NCBI GenBank assembly: GCA_963807015.1 | Contig: CAWEAS010000004.1 | Location: forward strand, 186,001-250,000 | Origin: JAJPKK01 sp963807015 | GTDB lineage: Bacteria; Pseudomonadota; Alphaproteobacteria; Rhizobiales; Xanthobacteraceae | DNA: 64,000 nt | Direction of reading: 5' to 3' | Shown: piece after piece, positions 1 through 8,530 of the stretch | How positions within the stretch are numbered: position 1 is the first letter of the stretch | Layout of the letters: the number at the start of each line of letters is the position of its first letter | Made by a program: the position numbers and the translations under genes | Notes under the pieces: model-generated | Databases searched by the model: none | Told to the model about the DNA's origin: nothing | What the model saw: the letters and a program-made list of their open reading frames with translations, nothing else

Positions 1-1481
1 TTGGCCGACGAGCCGACGAACACCGTGATCGAGCCATCACGCTCCAGCGTCAGTCGCGCGGTTTCCTTCGGCCCTGATGCGCCGCCTTCGAAATAGCAGC
101 CGATGGCGAAACCATGATAGCGACCCTCGACCAGGGCGCCCATCAGACTTGCCTTTTCCGCCCATCCGATTTCCTTGAGGCAGCGTTCGAATGTCGTGCG
201 GTATTCGCCGCTGTCGGTCACCGAATCGAGATCGAGCTCGACGACCTTCGCGAGCGACCACGGCATCTCGGCTTCGGTGAGGAGATTGCGGCGGCGGAAT
301 TCGACGCGGTCGATGCCGAGATCGTTGGCCGCGAGATCGAACAGGCGCTCGCGGCAGAAGTCCGCCTCGAATCGGCCTGGCCCGCGATAGGTGCCGGCCG
401 GCGTCTTGTTGGTGACGTAAAGCAGCGCCTCCATGCGGATGTTCGGCACGCGATAGGGACCGGACAGAATCTGCGCGGTGTTGCGTGGGCCGGTCGCGCC
501 GTTGGTGCGCAGATAAGCCCCCACGTCGGCGGCGGCTTGCCCGCGCAGCGCCAGGATCGTCCCGTCGCGCTCGCAGGCAATTTCGAGTTCGCACGCAACA
601 TCACGGGCGTGGTTGGTGGCGACCAGATGCTCGCGGCGGTCCTCGATCCATTTCACCGGCGCGCCGACGAAGCGCGCGGCAAATGGGATCAGGAAGTCTT
701 CGGGGTAGAACTCGCCGCGCACGCCAAAGCCGCCGCCGACGTCGTTCTCTACGAGCCGGATCGCATCCTCGGCAATGCCGAATTGCTTTGCAAGAATGCG
801 ACGATTCGTGAATGCGACCTTTGCGGCGCCGTAGAGGCTCAGCCGCTCTCCCGTCCAGTCAGCTACAAATCCGCGCGGCTCCATCGGCACAGCGGTGTGG
901 CGTTGCACCGTGAACCGCTCGCGCCGCACGTAAGGCGCGGCGCGAAATGCGGCGTCGGCATCGCCCTTCACCGCCGTCAGGGTGCCGGCGTGATTGGAAC
1001 CGGTTGCGGCGAACAGCACCGTGTCGCCGCGCTTCGCTGCGGCGCGGTCGGCCACCACCGCGAGCGGCTCGATATCGAGGACGACCAAGTCCGCCGCGTC
1101 CTCGGCGGCGGCCGCGCTTTCGGCCACCACAACCGCGACGGGCTCGCCCACATAGCGCACGGTGCCGGCCGCGATGACGGTCTGCTCGAACGGCTTGAAA
1201 CAATCGAGCTGTTCCTGGCGCAATGGAATGGTCGGGATCGATCCGATGTCGGCTGCCGTGATGACCGCGCGAACCCCGTCTCGCTTCAGCGCGGCGGCAC
1301 GATCAATGGCGCGGATGCGGCCATGGGCGATACCGCTGCGCACGATCGCGGCATGCAGCAGTCCCGGCGGGCTCACATCGTCGACATACTGCCCTTTCCC
1401 GCGCAGGAACCGCAGATCCTCGATGCGCTCGATCGGACTGCCGACATAGGAATTGGCCGGGCGGGCGCGGTCGGAACTCAC
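1..1481 (-). CDS. Xanthine dehydrogenase family, molybdopterin-binding (large) subunit, 3' part cut off
   Basis: This is a catalytic subunit of a molybdenum hydroxylase (xanthine dehydrogenase / CoxL-like family), which hydroxylates a heterocycle, aldehyde or similar small substrate. I translated the minus strand from a GTG at 1481; GAGG lies seven bases upstream. The N-terminal hammerhead region reads SPIERIEDLRFLRGKGQYVDD. Further on are GGGFGVRGEFYPED and TYRGPGRFEADF. The latter corresponds to the AYRGAGR-type loop of form-II CoxL-like enzymes, not the Cys-bearing loop of true CO dehydrogenases, so a CO-oxidising role is not supported. About 493 residues are visible and the reading frame leaves the window, so the C-terminal half is missing. 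It starts 18 bp after a Bug-type binding-protein gene and is probably cotranscribed with it. The substrate cannot be named. Confidence 0.85.
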   Translation of the reverse strand, partial: MSSDRARPANSYVGSPIERIEDLRFLRGKGQYVDDVSPPGLLHAAIVRSGIAHGRIRAIDRAAALKRDGVRAVITAADIGSIPTIPLRQEQLDCFKPFEQTVIAAGTVRYVGEPVAVVVAESAAAAEDAADLVVLDIEPLAVVADRAAAKRGDTVLFAATGSNHAGTLTAVKGDADAAFRAAPYVRRERFTVQRHTAVPMEPRGFVADWTGERLSLYGAAKVAFTNRRILAKQFGIAEDAIRLVENDVGGGFGVRGEFYPEDFLIPFAARFVGAPVKWIEDRREHLVATNHARDVACELEIACERDGTILALRGQAAADVGAYLRTNGATGPRNTAQILSGPYRVPNIRMEALLYVTNKTPAGTYRGPGRFEADFCRERLFDLAANDLGIDRVEFRRRNLLTEAEMPWSLAKVVELDLDSVTDSGEYRTTFERCLKEIGWAEKASLMGALVEGRYHGFAIGCYFEGGASGPKETARLTLERDGSITVFVGSSA

Positions 1482-1499
1482 GGAATGACCTCGGCGCCG

Positions 1500-2456
1500 T
1501 TAGTCGATGCGGACGCCGGAGAGCCGCACGACGTCTTTCCATTTCGCGCGTTCCGCCTTGGCGAAGGCAGCAAATTCGGCGGGTGCCATGGGCGCCGGCC
1601 CCGCGCCGACCGCCTCAAGCGATGAAATGACGTCAGGCGTTTCCAAGACAGCTTTCACTTCCGCGGCGAGCCGCTCGATGATAGGCTGCGGCGTGCCGGC
1701 GGGAGCATAGAGTCCTTGCCACGCGGTCGCCTCGTAGCCCGGCAAGGTCTCGCCGATGGTTGGAAGATCGGGGGCCGAGCGGACGCGCTGCGGCGTCGTC
1801 ACCGCGAGCGCACGGACTGTGCCGGATTTCGCATGCGGCCAAGTCGTCGTCATGCTGTCGATGGCGAGATCGAGGAAGCCGCCGATCATGCTGTTCATTT
1901 CCTCGGCAGTGCTGCGGAACGGAATGTGGGTCATCTGCGTCCCGGTCGCCGCCTCGAACATCACCACCGAGAGATGCGAGGATGTGCCGATACCGGAAGA
2001 GCCGTAGTTTGCCTGTCCGGGCCGCGCCTTGAGATAAGTGACCAGCTCGCTCACCGATCGCGCCGGCACTTTCGGATTGACGAACAGCAGGTTGGGCAGC
2101 CTCACGAGCAACGAGATCGGCGTGAAATCGCGTTCAACGTCGTAAGGGAGTCGCGTGTAGAGCGCCGCGTTGATGGCATTCGTGCTCGCGGTCCCGATCA
2201 ACAGCGTGTAGCCGTCGTTCGCCGCCTTGGCGACGAAACCCGCGCCGATGGTGCCGCCGCCCCCGCCCTTGTTGTCGACCACGAACGGCGCGCCAATCTT
2301 CGCTTGCAGACGCGCTGCGATCAGGCGCCCGATCAAGTCGGCGGACCCGCCGGCGCTGAACGGCACCACGACCGTCACCGGCCGTTGCGGCCAGGTTTCC
2401 TGGGCCTGCGCGGCAAACGACACCAGCAGGATCGCCGCCGCCAGAAGCTTTCGCAT
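1500..2456 (-). CDS. Bug-family tripartite tricarboxylate transporter substrate-binding protein
   Basis: This is a periplasmic solute-binding protein of the Bug/TctC family, which captures carboxylates or related small molecules. A signal peptide (MRKLLAAAILLVSFAAQAQ) precedes the family start WPQRPVTVVVPFSAGGSADL and the conserved ligand-loop segment around GQANYGSSGIGTSSHL. The length of about 318 residues is normal. I chose the ATG at 2456. A TTG two codons upstream (2462) has better spacing from a GGAG and could be the true start. No TctA/TctB membrane genes lie nearby, which is usual for orphan Bug proteins. The downstream molybdenum hydroxylase suggests the ligand may be that enzyme's substrate; this is inference. 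Confidence 0.88.
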   Translation of the reverse strand: MRKLLAAAILLVSFAAQAQETWPQRPVTVVVPFSAGGSADLIGRLIAARLQAKIGAPFVVDNKGGGGGTIGAGFVAKAANDGYTLLIGTASTNAINAALYTRLPYDVERDFTPISLLVRLPNLLFVNPKVPARSVSELVTYLKARPGQANYGSSGIGTSSHLSVVMFEAATGTQMTHIPFRSTAEEMNSMIGGFLDLAIDSMTTTWPHAKSGTVRALAVTTPQRVRSAPDLPTIGETLPGYEATAWQGLYAPAGTPQPIIERLAAEVKAVLETPDVISSLEAVGAGPAPMAPAEFAAFAKAERAKWKDVVRLSGVRID

Positions 2457-2621
2457 TCGCAAAGTGTCTCCGACTGCCTGTCGCGGCGCGACGATATACC
2501 GGACCGCAGTCGGTCAGGCGATTTTTCGCTATGCGGTAGTGTTGCAATTGCGCTGTGCGATTTGCGCCCTATTTCAAGGCCCTGATCGTCGGTCGCGGAC
2601 TTGAGGTTGGGCTTTCCGCGG

Positions 2622-2650
2622 TTGACAGATGGGCGCCGGGCCATCATAAG
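2622..2650 (+). promoter_or_regulatory. Predicted sigma-70-type promoter for rplU-rpmA
   Basis: A perfect TTGACA (2622-2627) is followed after 17 bp by CATAAG (2645-2650), which matches four of six positions of the -10 consensus. It points toward rplU, leaving a leader of roughly 140 nt. The spacing and position support it; the start point is not known. Confidence 0.5.
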
Positions 2651-2694
2651 GTTCGCGCGAACGCGGGTCGGCAACGGCCCGCGCGCTGTTTGTT

Positions 2695-2713
2695 GTGGGC
2701 CCCGAGTGCCCAC
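2695..2713 (+). promoter_or_regulatory. Hairpin in the rplU leader
   Basis: GTGGGC (2695-2700) pairs with GCCCAC (2708-2713) across a 7-nt loop in the untranslated leader. It could take part in ribosomal-protein autoregulation, but no specific known leader motif was recognised. Confidence 0.3.
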
Positions 2714-2796
2714 GACGACTGAGCAAAACCCCGATCGAAAGAAGCCGATCCGGCCGCCCCGCGACCGTGCATCGGGTACGAACACGAGGAAGAAAG

Positions 2797-3193
2797 ATGT
2801 TCGCGGTCATCAAAACAGGCGGCAAGCAATACCGCGTTGTCGCCGAAGATCTGCTTGAGGTTGCCCGAGTTCGAGGGCGAACCGGGCAGCGTCGTCGAAT
2901 TTGGCGAGGTCTTGGCGGTGGGCGGCGATTCGCCGCTGGTTGGAACGCCGACGATTGCCGGTGCCACGGTCGCGGCCGAAGTGCTTCACCATGGGCGCGG
3001 GCCGAAGGTCATCGCCTTCAAGAAGCGCCGCCGCAAGAATTCGCGGCGCAAGCGCGGCCATCGCCAGGAATTCTCGCTGGTGCGGATCACCGAGATCCTG
3101 ACCGAGGGCCGCAAGCCGTCGCAGACCCCGCCGCCACGGCCGAAACGGCAAGCGGCGCCGAAGCCCGCCGAAGCGGCCGACGCCGCGGGCTGA
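2797..3193 (+). CDS. rplU: 50S ribosomal protein L21, apparent +1 frameshift
   Basis: L21 is a component of the large ribosomal subunit. The start is the ATG at 2797, behind GAGGAAGAAAG, giving MFAVIKTGGKQYRVVAEDLL. After about codon 23 this frame loses similarity. The L21 sequence continues one base later in another frame (EFEGEPGSVVEFGEVLAVGG, then VIAFKKRRRKNSRRKRGHRQ) and ends at 3193. The junction is a CCC run at 2864-2866; removing one C restores an approximately 131-residue protein with a basic, Ala/Pro-rich tail typical of alphaproteobacteria. L21 is normally indispensable and rpmA follows directly, so an inserted base in the sequence is more likely than a dead gene. Confidence 0.9.
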
Positions 3194-3274
3194 AATGGCA
3201 GGTCCGTGCTCTCTACAATGTGAGCGCGGATTGTCACGAATTCGAACGAATGACGGAATAGAACGGAGACCATC

Positions 3275-3544
3275 ATGGCGCACAAGAAAGCAGGCGGATC
3301 CTCGCGCAACGGCCGCGATTCCCCGGGCCAGCGCCTTGGCGTGAAGCGTTTCGGCGGCGAGGCTTGCCTCGCCGGAAATATCCTGGTGCGGCAGCATGGC
3401 ACGAAGTGGCACCCGGGTAACAACGTCGGCATAGGCCGCGATTACACGTTGTTTGCGTTGATCGACGGTCGCGTCGAGTACCGTACGAAGGCCAGGGGCC
3501 GCACCTATGTCTCCGTCGTGCCGATGGAGGCTGCGGCCGAATAG
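3275..3544 (+). CDS. rpmA: 50S ribosomal protein L27
   Basis: L27 lies near the peptidyl-transferase centre of the large subunit. The 89-residue product starts MAHKKAGGSSRNGRDS and contains the conserved block KRFGGE, GNILVRQHGTKWHPG and the IGRDYTLFAL segment. It follows rplU in the standard order with an 81-bp gap and is closed by a strong terminator. The start codon follows a GAACGGAG-like ribosome-binding site. Length and motif spacing are normal. Confidence 0.97.
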   Translation: MAHKKAGGSSRNGRDSPGQRLGVKRFGGEACLAGNILVRQHGTKWHPGNNVGIGRDYTLFALIDGRVEYRTKARGRTYVSVVPMEAAAE

Positions 3545-3604
3545 ACGGTGGATCACATCAAGGTCCGCCGGAACGTCGATCACCCGGTGGACCTTCAAGG
3601 TTCG

Positions 3605-3640
3605 ATCAAAGGGGGGCCGGCGCACCGGCCCCTTTTTGAT
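3605..3640 (+). terminator. Rho-independent terminator after rpmA
   Basis: GGGGCCGG (3613-3620) pairs with CCGGCCCC (3625-3632) around a CGCA loop and is followed by TTTTTG. The flanking ATCAAA and TTTTTGAT also pair, extending the stem and making it potentially bidirectional. Confidence 0.85.
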
Positions 3641-3661
3641 TTTTAAGAGCCGAGGAAACTC

Positions 3662-4276
3662 ATGTCGCTGATCGACAGACCGCTCCGGGAGACTATCGCC
3701 GCAACTCCAAGCCCTGTGCTCGAGACCGAGAGGCTCGTGCTGCGCGCGCCGCGTCACGAGGACGCCAAGAGCCTTGTTGCGATCATCAATGACCGTCGTA
3801 TTGCCGAGAAGACCGGACGCATCCCTCATCCCTATACGCCTGACGACGCCCGCGAATGGATCGATGGCGTGATTGCCGAGGGGACAGCCTCATTTCTCAT
3901 CACCGCCGGCGGCGAAATCATCGGCGGCTGCGGCTACGAGTTGAGAAACAGCGTTCCGGAAATCGGTTATTGGATCGGCGTGCCGTTCTGGGGCAACGGC
4001 TATGCGACCGAGGCTGCGCGCGCGCTCGTCGACCATGCCTTCTCCGATCATTTCTATGCAGCGCTGATTTCCGGCGCGCTCGTCAGCAATCCGGCATCGC
4101 GGCGCGTCCTTGAAAAGTGCGGCTTCGAGTGGACGGGCGTCAGCCTGCTCCGCGTCCAAGCGATCAATTCCTCAGCGCCGCTCGACCGGTTCCGCCTGGA
4201 GCGAAGCGCCTGGGCCGCGCTCAAGGCGCGTGCCGTGCCGCCGAAACGCAAGCCGACGCGGCGCGTCGAGCGCTGA
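3662..4276 (+). CDS. GNAT-family N-acetyltransferase (RimJ/RimL-like)
   Basis: This is a 204-residue acetyl-CoA-dependent acetyltransferase of the RimJ/RimL branch. The sequence shows LETERLVLRAPRHEDA at the N-terminus, the strand-4/loop region IGYWIGVPFWGNGYATEA that binds acetyl-CoA, and the NPASRRVLEKCGFEWTG segment typical of these enzymes. GAGGAAACTC before the ATG at 3662 supports the start. The last 25 residues are basic (PPKRKPTRRVER). Homologues commonly sit between rpmA and obgE in Rhizobiales. The protein or small-molecule substrate is unknown. Confidence 0.9.
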   Translation: MSLIDRPLRETIAATPSPVLETERLVLRAPRHEDAKSLVAIINDRRIAEKTGRIPHPYTPDDAREWIDGVIAEGTASFLITAGGEIIGGCGYELRNSVPEIGYWIGVPFWGNGYATEAARALVDHAFSDHFYAALISGALVSNPASRRVLEKCGFEWTGVSLLRVQAINSSAPLDRFRLERSAWAALKARAVPPKRKPTRRVER

Positions 4277-4303
4277 TCACGGAGCTTGGCGGATAAAGCT
4301 TGC

Positions 4304-5731
4304 TCAGCGGTTCTCCGGCGCGCCTGCGCTTGCCGTCGGCCGGAACAGCGCTTCGAGCTTTTCGAGTAGTGCCGGACCGAAATGGCCCTGCGGATTGGAC
4401 GGCGCCACGTGATCCATCATCTCCCAACCGCGGATGAGCACACGCGCATGTTCGAAAGCCTGCTGGAAGTCCGCGCCAGGGAGCATGCTCTGCTTGAACA
4501 GCGCGTCGCCGAAGTAAGTCCATTCCCGCTCGGGCGCGCACCCGAACGAGGTGCTTCTCGCATCGGCCGCGGTCATCACGATGGTGTCGTCGTTCGCGAG
4601 CGGGGGCACGAAGATACCGGAATAGCAGGCTGACACGATCACGATCCGGTTCTTGATGCCTTCGGCGTCGAGCGTGGATGCGACCTGCTGCGGGGTCAAT
4701 TCGATCATCGGGCTGCCCGGCAGCTGCAGCGCAAAGCCGCCTTGGCCGCCATGGGACGTCATCAGCAGGAGCAGGATGTCCTCATCCTTGTCCATCGCTT
4801 CGCCGACGGCGTGCGCGGCGGCGGCAAAGTTTGCCACATTGGCGAGCGGCACGTTCGCGATCGTTTCGCGGTGATTGATGAGGCGGACGATGTGATCCTT
4901 GATCGGCAGGACATTCCCGATCTGGGCCAGCGCGCCGTCGAGCTCCTTGACGAAAACGTCCTGGTCGGCCCAGCCGGCTACACCGATGACGTAGACATCG
5001 GTCACGCCGTCGGTTTGCGGGGCAAGTCGATCGGCTTCGGCCTTCACCAGCGCGCCTTGCGACTGCTCGATTCGCGACGCCTCTTGGGCCGACAGCTTCG
5101 GCGCGCTCGGGGCCTGATTCTGGGCCTCCGCCTCGTAGCGGGCGCGCAGGTACTCCCACCAATTGGCGTTTCGAATATCGAAGTCGCGCGCAATGAAAAC
5201 GGGCGCGTGCGGCACCACCGTGTTGACGACAAAAATCGCCATCATCACGGCGGCGACTTTGGCCGCAGCATGAACCCGCGACTGCGCTTCGAGGCTGCAC
5301 AGCACGCACACCATGGCGCCGAACCACCACACGATCTCGAGGACAAAAATCGCGACGGTCGCGATCACGACAATCCGATTGTCGGTCCATCCGAGCGATG
5401 TCGCGAGCAACGGCAATCCGAAGCGGACCGGGGCGGCGGTCAGTCCCGCGACGATCAAGAGCACGATCATCGCCGAAAGCGCGGTGATACGACCGGTCGG
5501 CCGCACGAGCAGGCCCGCGATCACCAAATCCAGCGCCAGCCACGCGACGATTGCGTTGAGACCGTACGGGTTGAAATTAGGTGCCGAACCGGCCTCGAGA
5601 TACTGAAAGGCGATCCGGACCGCGGCGAGCAGGATGGCGAACCCGAGGAGGGTTGCGAGCCCGACGAGCGGGGGCTCGGATGTGGTCCGCCAAATGCCCG
5701 CCCGCGCAGCAATCTTCAGGACCGACCACAC
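4304..5731 (-). CDS. Membrane-anchored C13 (legumain-like) cysteine peptidase
   Basis: This 475-residue protein has about five hydrophobic segments in residues 20-175 and a peptidase C13 domain from roughly residue 240 to the end. The likely catalytic dyad is His327 in TSHGG and Cys369 in VSACYSG, both in the legumain-type arrangement (each after a hydrophobic strand). A charged linker (residues 195-240) joins the two parts. The domain order suggests the protease faces the periplasm, but topology is inference. The start is a GTG at 5731 with only a weak ribosome-binding site, so the N-terminus could differ by some residues. It is divergent from obgE (139 bp between starts). The substrate is unknown. 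Confidence 0.85.
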   Translation of the reverse strand: MWSVLKIAARAGIWRTTSEPPLVGLATLLGFAILLAAVRIAFQYLEAGSAPNFNPYGLNAIVAWLALDLVIAGLLVRPTGRITALSAMIVLLIVAGLTAAPVRFGLPLLATSLGWTDNRIVVIATVAIFVLEIVWWFGAMVCVLCSLEAQSRVHAAAKVAAVMMAIFVVNTVVPHAPVFIARDFDIRNANWWEYLRARYEAEAQNQAPSAPKLSAQEASRIEQSQGALVKAEADRLAPQTDGVTDVYVIGVAGWADQDVFVKELDGALAQIGNVLPIKDHIVRLINHRETIANVPLANVANFAAAAHAVGEAMDKDEDILLLLMTSHGGQGGFALQLPGSPMIELTPQQVASTLDAEGIKNRIVIVSACYSGIFVPPLANDDTIVMTAADARSTSFGCAPEREWTYFGDALFKQSMLPGADFQQAFEHARVLIRGWEMMDHVAPSNPQGHFGPALLEKLEALFRPTASAGAPENR

Positions 5732-5870
5732 GCCTCGCGTTCTCCGCCGGAATTGGTTGAAGGCCGGCTACCCCGTTGCCGGATTTCCGCACTATATCAG
5801 GAAGGAATTTGCCGGCCACCGCATCGAATCGGGCTATGCGGATGGGGACCGGCGACATGGATCGCAAGAG

Positions 5871-6911
5871 ATGAAATTCCTCGACCAGGCCAAGATTTAC
5901 ATCCGTTCCGGCAACGGCGGCGCAGGCTGCGTCTCGTTCCGGCGGGAGAAGTTCATCGAGTTCGGTGGACCCGATGGCGGCGACGGCGGCCGCGGCGGCG
6001 ACGTCGTGGCCGAATGCGTGGACGGCCTCAACACGCTGATCGACTATCGCTATCAGCAGCATTTCAAGGCCAAGACCGGCGGCCACGGCATGGGCAAGAA
6101 CCGCTCGGGCGCGGGCGGCGCGGATGCCGTGCTCAAGGTCCCGAAGGGCACCCAGATTTTTGACACCGACAACGAGACGCTGCTCGCTGATCTCGTGGAA
6201 CTGGGTGACCGTGTCGTGCTCGCAAAGGGCGGCAATGGCGGCTTTGGCAATGCCCACTTCAAGTCCTCGACCAACCGGGCGCCGCGCCGCGCCAATCCGG
6301 GACTTGCCGGCGAGGAGCGCACCATCTGGCTGCGCCTCAAGCTGATCGCCGATGCCGGCCTTGTCGGGCTGCCCAACGCCGGTAAATCGACATTCCTCGC
6401 CGCGGTGAGCGCCGCCCGGCCGAAGATCGCCGATTATCCGTTCACCACGCTCCACCCTCAGCTTGGGGTCGTCGGGATCGATGGCCGCGAATTCGTGCTG
6501 GCGGATATTCCAGGCCTCATCGCCGGCGCGCACGAGGGGGCGGGCCTCGGCGACCGCTTCCTCGGCCACGTGGAGCGCTGCCGCGTGCTGCTGCATCTCG
6601 TCGACGGCACCTGCGAGCATGCCGGAAAGGCCTACAAGACCGTGCGCGAGGAACTCGTCGCGTATGGTCACGGCCTCGCCGAAAAGCCGGAAATCGTGGC
6701 TCTTAACAAGGTCGATGCATTGACGCCGGACGTGGTCAAGGAGCAGACGGCCCGCCTCAAGCGCGCCGCCAAGAAGACGCCTCTCGTCCTTTCCGCCGCG
6801 ACCCGCCAGGGCGTGCCCGAGGCATTGCGCGCCCTCACCCGCGTGATCGATGCGGCACGCGAGGTAACGGAGCCCGCCGTAGATGCCCGGTGGGAGCCGA
6901 AGATCGCCTAG
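5871..6911 (+). CDS. obgE: GTPase ObgE/CgtA
   Basis: This conserved Obg-family GTPase associates with the large ribosomal subunit and links ribosome maturation to growth control. The glycine-rich Obg fold starts MKFLDQAKIYIRSGNGGAGC. The G domain has G1 GLPNAGKST, G3 DIPGLIAGAHEG, G4 NKVD and G5 LSAAT. The open frame extends further upstream, but similarity starts at the ATG at 5871, behind GATCGCAAGAG, giving 346 residues. Proximity to rplU-rpmA is the usual context, here interrupted by a GNAT and a C13 peptidase gene. Confidence 0.97.
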   Translation: MKFLDQAKIYIRSGNGGAGCVSFRREKFIEFGGPDGGDGGRGGDVVAECVDGLNTLIDYRYQQHFKAKTGGHGMGKNRSGAGGADAVLKVPKGTQIFDTDNETLLADLVELGDRVVLAKGGNGGFGNAHFKSSTNRAPRRANPGLAGEERTIWLRLKLIADAGLVGLPNAGKSTFLAAVSAARPKIADYPFTTLHPQLGVVGIDGREFVLADIPGLIAGAHEGAGLGDRFLGHVERCRVLLHLVDGTCEHAGKAYKTVREELVAYGHGLAEKPEIVALNKVDALTPDVVKEQTARLKRAAKKTPLVLSAATRQGVPEALRALTRVIDAAREVTEPAVDARWEPKIA

Positions 6912-7273
6912 CACCCTCGCCTGGAGGGTCGGACCGCCGGAGCTCCGGGGTGGGGTAAGGCCGCGCAAATGCTGCGCAGCAAATGGGATACAGCCTTGGT
7001 GCCGCGCGCAAATGTTGCGCAGCAAAAAGCGGTACGGCCCTCACCCCCCGCCGGCTGGCGCAAGCCGATCCACCTCCTGGGGATGTATTGCCCCGGCCTG
7101 GCGCTGCCTTCCCCGGAAAAGCCAATGGCGCAAAAGGCATTCGGTAGCTATATTTAGCGGGGTGGAGCGCCTGTAAATCGGCTGTTTACCAAGAACAGCT
7201 CCGCTCTTTCGCAACAAGCACGCGAACCGACCTGCCGCAGGGCGGGCGGCTCATCTTTTTTTCTGGTGCCAGA
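6912..7273. repeat. Intergenic region with GC-rich repeats and two palindrome copies
   Basis: No gene is evident in these 362 bp. A GC-rich stretch (CCGGAGCTCCGGGGTGGGGT, near 6937-6956) follows obgE. Two near-identical 21-bp units occur at 6963-6983 and 7006-7026, 43 bp apart and differing at one base. The first contains the palindrome TGCTGCGCAGCA. The type resembles dispersed extragenic repeats of Bradyrhizobium relatives; function unknown. Confidence 0.5.
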
Positions 7274-8521
7274 ATGAGTTCCAACCGAACGGACCATATC
7301 CGCCTCACTTCGCATCCGGAGCCGGGCGGAAAAGCGCGATTTCCGATTCATTGGGGCGCGGCGACGGCGCACGAGCGTGGACCGATCATCGCCACGGTTT
7401 CGCGGCCGCAGCATCGCAACGTCATCGGCGCCCACGGCGGCTCCTACGCCCTCTACCGTGCGCTTGCAGTCTCCGCCGGCGCCCTCGATCCGATCCGCCG
7501 GCCCGACCTCACGAATACCCATCCGGCCGCAAACATCGGTCCATTCCCGCAATGGTCGGAGCCCCGGCGTATCGTCTCCCTCGATCCGTGGGGCCATCTG
7601 GTCGCCGATACGTTCAAGACCGAGATCGCAGAAGGCCAGGACATCCGCCCGACCATCGCGATCACGCGGGCGCGGCTCGATCTTGTCGAGATGCGCGACG
7701 CAATCCGCGCCGGGCGTCTGAGGGCCGATGGCGTTCACATCCATCAGAATGGCAGCCTGTCGGTCGTGAAGGTCGCGATCGATCCGGTCTGGTATCTGCC
7801 CGGGGTCGCGGAGCGGTTCGGCACCACCGAGACGCAGCTGCGTCGCGTCCTGTTCGAGCAGACGGCGGGAATGTTTCCGGAGCTCGTCACGCGGCCCGAC
7901 ATGCATGTGTTCCTGCCGCCGATCGGCGGCACCACGGTCTATCTCTTCGGCGACGTCAGCAAGCTTGCCGATGCGCGCACCAAGATCACGTGCCGCGTGC
8001 ACGACGAATGCAACGGGTCGGACGTGTTCGGCTCCGACATCTGCACCTGCCGGCCGTACCTGATCCACGGCATCGAGGAATGCGCGCGCTCGGCGCAGGA
8101 CGGCGGGCTCGGCGTCATCGTTTACAATCGGAAGGAAGGGCGCGCGCTCGGCGAGGTGACCAAGTTCCTGGTCTACAACGCTCGCAAACGCCAGGAGGGC
8201 GGCGATTCGGCCTCGACCTATTTCGAGCGCACCGAATGCGTCGCGGGGGTGCAGGATGCCCGCTTCCAGCAGCTCATGCCCGACCCGATCCACTGGCTCG
8301 GCCTGCGCCGCATCGACCGTTTCGTGTCCATGAGCGACATGAAGCATGATGCGCTGGTCTCGCAAGGAATCGAGATCGTCGAGCGCGTTCCCATTCCCGA
8401 CGAATTGGTGCCGCCCGATGCGCATGTGGAGATCGATGCCAAGCGCGCCGCCGGCTATTATTCACCGGAGCCGCCCAAGGACGTGGCTTCGTCGGTCGGT
8501 CGCCCGCTCGAGAAATACTGA
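7274..8521 (+). CDS. GTP cyclohydrolase II-like protein of the URC uracil-catabolism type (URC1)
   Basis: This is a 415-residue homologue of RibA, the GTP cyclohydrolase II of riboflavin synthesis. The zinc ligands are present as Cys246, Cys257 and Cys259 (C-x10-C-x-C), followed by VYNRKEGRALGEV, equivalent to the RQEGR loop. It has a long N-terminal extension (about 200 residues) absent from housekeeping RibA, and lacks the usual RibA C-terminal signature. Genes for a DUF1688 protein and a uracil phosphoribosyltransferase follow immediately. In the yeast Lachancea kluyveri, URC1 (cyclohydrolase-like), URC4 (DUF1688) and URC6 (uracil phosphoribosyltransferase) act together in uracil degradation. 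The context therefore favours a uracil ribonucleotide ring-opening role rather than riboflavin synthesis. The function is inferred. Confidence 0.88.
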   Translation: MSSNRTDHIRLTSHPEPGGKARFPIHWGAATAHERGPIIATVSRPQHRNVIGAHGGSYALYRALAVSAGALDPIRRPDLTNTHPAANIGPFPQWSEPRRIVSLDPWGHLVADTFKTEIAEGQDIRPTIAITRARLDLVEMRDAIRAGRLRADGVHIHQNGSLSVVKVAIDPVWYLPGVAERFGTTETQLRRVLFEQTAGMFPELVTRPDMHVFLPPIGGTTVYLFGDVSKLADARTKITCRVHDECNGSDVFGSDICTCRPYLIHGIEECARSAQDGGLGVIVYNRKEGRALGEVTKFLVYNARKRQEGGDSASTYFERTECVAGVQDARFQQLMPDPIHWLGLRRIDRFVSMSDMKHDALVSQGIEIVERVPIPDELVPPDAHVEIDAKRAAGYYSPEPPKDVASSVGRPLEKY

Positions 8522-8530
8522 TGGGTCGTC

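Larger units (their letters stand above)
2463..2796. other. Intergenic region upstream of rplU
   Basis: This 334-bp stretch separates the divergent Bug-protein and rplU genes. It holds the predicted rplU promoter and leader hairpin listed separately. I see no convincing coding sequence or RNA gene in it. Confidence 0.5.

Noticed and set aside
1..1481. Carbon monoxide dehydrogenase large subunit (coxL)
   Set aside because: The active-site loop is of the form YRGPGR, without the cysteine motif of genuine CO dehydrogenases.
114..1625. Plus-strand open frame of 503 codons at the left edge
   Set aside because: It is antisense to the molybdopterin subunit, which has clear family motifs, and shows no recognisable protein sequence.
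2810..3829. Minus-strand open frame of 339 codons over rplU, rpmA and the GNAT gene
   Set aside because: It is antisense to ribosomal protein genes and crosses a terminator.
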